From Eubacterium sp. (GTDB lineage: Bacteria; Bacillota_A; Clostridia; Peptostreptococcales; Anaerovoracaceae): 8,326 nucleotides of DNA. Where the stretch lies: NCBI GenBank assembly GCA_021769545.1, contig JAETSS010000052.1:1-8326 (forward strand), in the 5' to 3' direction. Within the stretch, counting starts at the first letter, position 1, and every line of letters starts with the position of its first letter. The notes beneath the pieces are model-generated. The model did not search any database. It was not told the origin of the DNA and saw only the letters and a list, made by a program, of their open reading frames with translations. The position numbers and the translations under genes are program-made. Below, piece by piece: positions 5,433 through 8,326 of the stretch.

Positions 5433-5479
5433 CACCTGAGCCTGAAACAGCGGTTCAATTTATCCTGCTGTGCGCAAGC

Positions 5480-6226
5480 CTACCGGAGCACGATACAATC
5501 GTACCGGATGGCCTTGCCTTTCAGCGCATAGCTTGGCTTCACACCTGCCAGATACGGTCCCTTGAGGGGTCTTTTTATCACTATTCGCTGCGGGGCGGCT
5601 GAGAGGGCAGCGTTCAGAAGGGTCTGTTCATCGGAGCAGGGTTGTTCCAGCTGCTGGAGCATCTGGAATTTCTTTTTTACGAGGCCGCTCTTCTGTCTTA
5701 TGGGAAACATGGGGTCCAGAAGAACGATGTCGGGGGATGGTGCCAGCCGGGGGAGCATAGCTATGCTGTCTTCCGGGTGCAGCTCCATTCGGCTGATGAT
5801 GGGTGCAAGCTGGGGATCGAGTGCGCCTCTGCGAAGGGCGTCGCAGAGAAGGGCGGCGATGACGGGATTCCGTTCGTATAATCTGACGTTATAGCCTACC
5901 GCCGCCAGCAGAAGGGAGTCTTCTCCCAGTCCCGCAGTGGCGTCGACTGCCATGGGCGCGCCTTGTATGTTCTTTAATTTTGCCGCTTTTACGAGAAGCT
6001 CTCCATTTAAGTTGTTGGGGATGAGCCTTGATTTTGATTTTGTGAAATCGCCTCGCAGGATATGTCCGTTTTCTACCAGGAAAAGGCCGTCTTTATCTAT
6101 TTGCAGGTAAAGTCCTTCCCGGGCTGACTCGGGCAGCCTGTCGGTGGGCTCGGTTCTCAGCATTTTTGATATGGTATCGACGACGTCTCTATCGGCGTCG
6201 TTTTTTGTATATAATATAATGTCCAT
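5480..6226 (-). CDS. rsmJ: RsmJ-like class I SAM-dependent methyltransferase
   Basis: A 248-residue protein matching the RsmJ/YhiQ (DUF548) family; E. coli RsmJ methylates N2 of G1516 in 16S rRNA. SAM-binding motif I is VDATAGLGEDSLLLAAVG (94-111), followed by an acidic loop at YERNPVIAALLCDAL (117-131). The catalytic-type DPMFP (171-175) is followed by KSGLVKKKFQMLQQLE, all typical of the family, and IVIKRPLKGPYLAG is near the C-terminus. Length matches the family. GAGGT precedes the ATG on the minus strand by about 5 nt. It is monocistronic and convergent with the flavoprotein gene. RsmJ is best studied in Gammaproteobacteria, so the exact target base here is inferred by family only. Confidence 0.85.
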   Translation of the reverse strand: MDIILYTKNDADRDVVDTISKMLRTEPTDRLPESAREGLYLQIDKDGLFLVENGHILRGDFTKSKSRLIPNNLNGELLVKAAKLKNIQGAPMAVDATAGLGEDSLLLAAVGYNVRLYERNPVIAALLCDALRRGALDPQLAPIISRMELHPEDSIAMLPRLAPSPDIVLLDPMFPIRQKSGLVKKKFQMLQQLEQPCSDEQTLLNAALSAAPQRIVIKRPLKGPYLAGVKPSYALKGKAIRYDCIVLR

Positions 6227-6319
6227 TTTGACCTCGTAAATTTTTTCCTGTAATTTCGCACATAATAAAATCTGTACTCATAAGAATGTCACTTCTCATA
6301 TACCGAAGTTACCGGTTAG

Positions 6320-6349
6320 ATTCTATCATATATGTATTTTATAAATCAA
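6320..6349 (-). promoter_or_regulatory. Promoter of the rsmJ-like gene
   Basis: On the minus strand TTGATT (6344-6349) is followed after 18 nt by TAGAAT (6320-6325), preceded by TG one base upstream (an extended -10). The start near 6313 would leave a roughly 87-nt 5' UTR before the ATG at 6226. No strong terminator-like hairpin is seen in that leader. Confidence 0.5.
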
Positions 6350-6402
6350 TATTCAAAATACTTTTTACAATTCCACCTGTCTTCATGCTAATTTCCTGTC
6401 AT

Positions 6403-6457
6403 TTTACATACATTTAACCTGAGGAAGATTTTGGATTTAACATTGGATATCTATAAT
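6403..6457 (+). promoter_or_regulatory. pst operon promoter with PhoP-box-like repeats
   Basis: A perfect TATAAT (6452-6457) has a poor -35 at 17-nt spacing (TTTTGG, 6429-6434), as expected of an activator-dependent promoter. Just upstream are TTTACA (6403-6408) and TTAACC (6414-6419), 11 nt apart, and TTTAAC (6436-6441), three 11-nt steps after the first; the intervening step at 6425 is not a match. Bacillus PhoP binds TTAACA-like repeats with 11-nt periodicity, so phosphate-starvation control by a PhoP/PhoB-type regulator is likely. Another TTTACA lies at 6364. The predicted start is near 6464 and the 5' UTR about 60 nt. Confidence 0.6.
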
Positions 6458-6525
6458 ATGCCTTGTACATAGGAAAACTAAAGGTAATTCATTAAATCTT
6501 AAGTAAAACGAAGGAGATGTAAAAG

Positions 6526-7413
6526 ATGAAAAAAAGCAGATTATCAAAGATACTGACATTGGGTCTTGCGGCAGCCATGATGCTGTCACTGGCAAGCTGC
6601 GGCGGCGATGACAAGGACGGCGGCGATGCAACGGAGGGAAAGGATATCACGGTCATTTCCCGCGAGGAAGGCTCCGGCACAAGAGATGCATTCACGGAGC
6701 TGACCGGCGTTATGTCAGATGACATAGACAACACCGTTGCCACGGCGGAGATCTCCAACAGCACATCGGTAGTGCTCCAGTCGGTAAAAGGCAACGATGC
6801 GGCGATCGGATATGTATCACTGGGCTCCATGAGCGACAGCGTCAAGGCTGTCAAGGTGGACGGGACAGAGGCTTCCGTAGATAACATAAAGAGCGGAGAC
6901 TATAAGCTGCAGAGACCTTTCAACATCGTTACAAAGGGAGAGATCGATGAGCTTCCGCAGGATTTCATCGACTTCATCATGAGCGCCGACGGCCAGGCGA
7001 TCATTGAAGAAGAAGGGTATATCGCGGCAAACGAGGAAGCCGAAGCCTATGAATCAAGCGGTCTTAAGGGAACCATAACTTTAGCAGGCTCAACATCGGT
7101 ATCACCTGTAATGGAGGTGCTGGCCGACAAGTATAAGGAAATCAACACCGGCGTCACCATCGAGATCCAGCAGACCGGTTCCGGCGCAGGGATCCAGAGC
7201 ACCATAGAAGGCGTATGTGATATCGGTATGGCATCAAGGGCTCTCGAAGATGATGAAGAAGGCGAGGGTCTTGAAAGCAGGGAGATCGCTCTTGACGGTA
7301 TCGCAGTGATCGTAAACAAATCAAACGAAGTAAACGACCTGTCTACGGAGCAGATCATGAAGATATTTACAGGCGAGATCACAAACTGGGCTGATGTTGA
7401 TGGTGATAAATAA
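6526..7413 (+). CDS. pstS: Phosphate-binding lipoprotein PstS, halves in permuted order
   Basis: A 295-residue secreted lipoprotein: a basic N-terminus and hydrophobic signal end in lipobox L22-A23-S24-C25, then a Gly/Asp-rich linker. It would capture phosphate outside the membrane for the PstCAB transporter. Residues about 40-180 carry DITVISREEGSGTRDAF and AIGYVSLGSM, which form the second half of a conventional PstS. GSTSVSPVMEVL (188-199), CDIGMASR, DGIAVIVNK and FTGEITNWADV (281-291), normally the first half, come last. The conserved join (NW-x-x-V then ITVxxREEGSGTR) is therefore split between the C- and N-termini: a circular permutation. All expected blocks are present, so it should bind phosphate. 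AAGGAG lies 9 nt before the ATG. pstC follows after 57 nt. Confidence 0.9.
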   Translation: MKKSRLSKILTLGLAAAMMLSLASCGGDDKDGGDATEGKDITVISREEGSGTRDAFTELTGVMSDDIDNTVATAEISNSTSVVLQSVKGNDAAIGYVSLGSMSDSVKAVKVDGTEASVDNIKSGDYKLQRPFNIVTKGEIDELPQDFIDFIMSADGQAIIEEEGYIAANEEAEAYESSGLKGTITLAGSTSVSPVMEVLADKYKEINTGVTIEIQQTGSGAGIQSTIEGVCDIGMASRALEDDEEGEGLESREIALDGIAVIVNKSNEVNDLSTEQIMKIFTGEITNWADVDGDK

Positions 7414-7470
7414 GCAAGGTAAGTCAGATGATCCTAAGAAAGCAAGAAGAAAGCAACAGGTATAAGCAAA

Positions 7471-8319
7471 ATGCGTAATCATAGCGAAAATGTTATGAAG
7501 GTCGTCTTCCTGGCAGCGGCATGTGTATCGATACTGGCGGTGATACTCATATGTGTGTTCCTGCTCTCAAGCGGTATACCTGCCATAAGGGAAATCGGGA
7601 TATCCGATTTCCTGCTGGGCAGGACGTGGAAACCCAATCAGGACCTTTACGGGATCTTTCCGATGATAATCGGAAGCATATATGTAACAGCAGGGGCGAT
7701 AATAATAGGAGTGCCGATAGGTCTCCTGTGCGCTGTGTTCATGGCGAGATACTGCCCCAGGAAGCTATATATTATAATCAAACCGGCAGTGGATCTGCTG
7801 GCGGGGATACCTTCGATAGTATACGGATTTTTCGGACTGATGGTGATAGTTCCTATTATCCAGGACAGCTTCGGAGGCAGCGGCAAGGGGCTGCTGACAT
7901 CATCGATACTGCTGGGTATAATGATACTTCCCACGATAATAAGCGTATCGGAATCAAATATCAGAGCAGTTCCTGAAAGCTACTATGAAGGAGCGCTGGC
8001 TCTGGGAGCCACCAGGGAGAGAAGCATATTCAGGACCGTACTTCCGGCAGCCAAAATGGGTATCCTTACAGGCATCATCCTGGGAATAGGCAGAGCCATC
8101 GGCGAGACCATGGCGGTGGTAATGGTATGCGGAAATCAGGCGATAATGCCCGAGAGCATCGTCTCAGGAGTCAGGACACTTACAGCCAACATAGTTCTGG
8201 AAATGGGCTATGCGTCGGGACTTCACAGGGAATCCCTCATAGCGACGGCAGTCGTTCTGTTCGTCTTCATACTCATTATAAATCTGTCATTCATGGCGTT
8301 GAAGAGGAGGAATGACTGA
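7471..8319 (+). CDS. pstC: Phosphate ABC transporter permease PstC
   Basis: A 282-residue inner-membrane permease with about six helices. It shows the PstC N-terminal region (SDFLLGRTWKPNQDLYGIFPMIIGSIYVT, in two runs here), the GIPSIVYGFFGL segment conserved in Pst permeases, and the ABC-permease EAA loop EGALALGATRERSIFRTVL (173-191) that docks on the PstB ATPase, followed by GRAIGETMAV. It forms a heterodimeric channel with PstA. Only a weak AGG (7458-7460) stands before the ATG, poorer than for other genes here, so translation may be modest. The stop TGA overlaps the next ATG by one base. Confidence 0.93.
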   Translation: MRNHSENVMKVVFLAAACVSILAVILICVFLLSSGIPAIREIGISDFLLGRTWKPNQDLYGIFPMIIGSIYVTAGAIIIGVPIGLLCAVFMARYCPRKLYIIIKPAVDLLAGIPSIVYGFFGLMVIVPIIQDSFGGSGKGLLTSSILLGIMILPTIISVSESNIRAVPESYYEGALALGATRERSIFRTVLPAAKMGILTGIILGIGRAIGETMAVVMVCGNQAIMPESIVSGVRTLTANIVLEMGYASGLHRESLIATAVVLFVFILIINLSFMALKRRND

Positions 8320-8326
8320 TGAAAAA
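8319..8326 (+). CDS. pstA: Start of the next pst gene, probably pstA (cut by window edge)
   Basis: ATG at 8319-8321 overlaps the pstC stop (TGATG) and is preceded by GAGGAGG (8304-8310) at a good distance. Only the first two codons (Met-Lys) and part of a third are visible. Identification as pstA rests on the usual pstS-pstC-pstA-pstB order, not on protein sequence. Confidence 0.5.

Noticed and set aside
5562..5894. Plus-strand frames opposite the rsmJ-like gene
   Set aside because: They are antisense to a clearly conserved methyltransferase and have no ribosome binding site or recognisable motif.

Overview
The window reads as a chromosomal segment of a low-to-mid GC Firmicute. Clostridia, probably Lachnospiraceae, is an inference. 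It rests on strong AGGAGG-type ribosome binding sites, sigma-A-like promoters, the gene families present, a PstS with its two halves in an order I recall from clostridial genomes, and frequent ATA/AGA codons. No rRNA, tRNA, CRISPR array, transposase or phage gene is visible.

Left part (1-1438): the window opens with the last 29 codons of an unrecognised plus-strand gene. A self-contained minus-strand micro-gene follows, encoding a 36-residue protein. It has a consensus promoter, a ribosome binding site and a strong terminator, and is too small for usual gene calling. Next comes a divergent pair: an HxlR-family regulator (minus) and a VOC/glyoxalase-fold protein (plus), driven by interleaved promoters. 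The 255 bases between the micro-gene start and the end of the hxlR-type gene are AT-rich and hold only the micro-gene promoter.

Middle part (1516-5154): an AraC-type HTH fused to a GNAT acetyltransferase overlaps a MATE efflux transporter gene. The MATE frame is intact end to end except for one in-frame TAA inside predicted TM5, so it is annotated as a pseudogene. Between it and a PnuC-family transporter gene lies a leader with mutually exclusive antiterminator and terminator hairpins, a probable riboswitch or attenuator. A flavodoxin-fold protein with an iron-sulfur-type cysteine motif follows in the same operon.

Between the convergent ends of the flavoprotein gene and an rsmJ-like rRNA methyltransferase gene (minus) is the most unusual structure here. 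An inverted pair of 8-mers (ATTCCAAA / TTTGGAAT) recurs four times with an exact 73-nt period. The internal gaps are always 25 and 32 nt, while the gap sequences are unrelated. I cannot match it to any named element.

Right part (6227-8326): a 299-nt gene-free stretch carries the rsmJ promoter and a pst promoter with TTTACA/TTAAC repeats resembling PhoP boxes. It is followed by pstS (a lipoprotein with its halves in permuted order), pstC and the first codons of what should be pstA, forming a phosphate-uptake ABC transporter operon that continues beyond the window.
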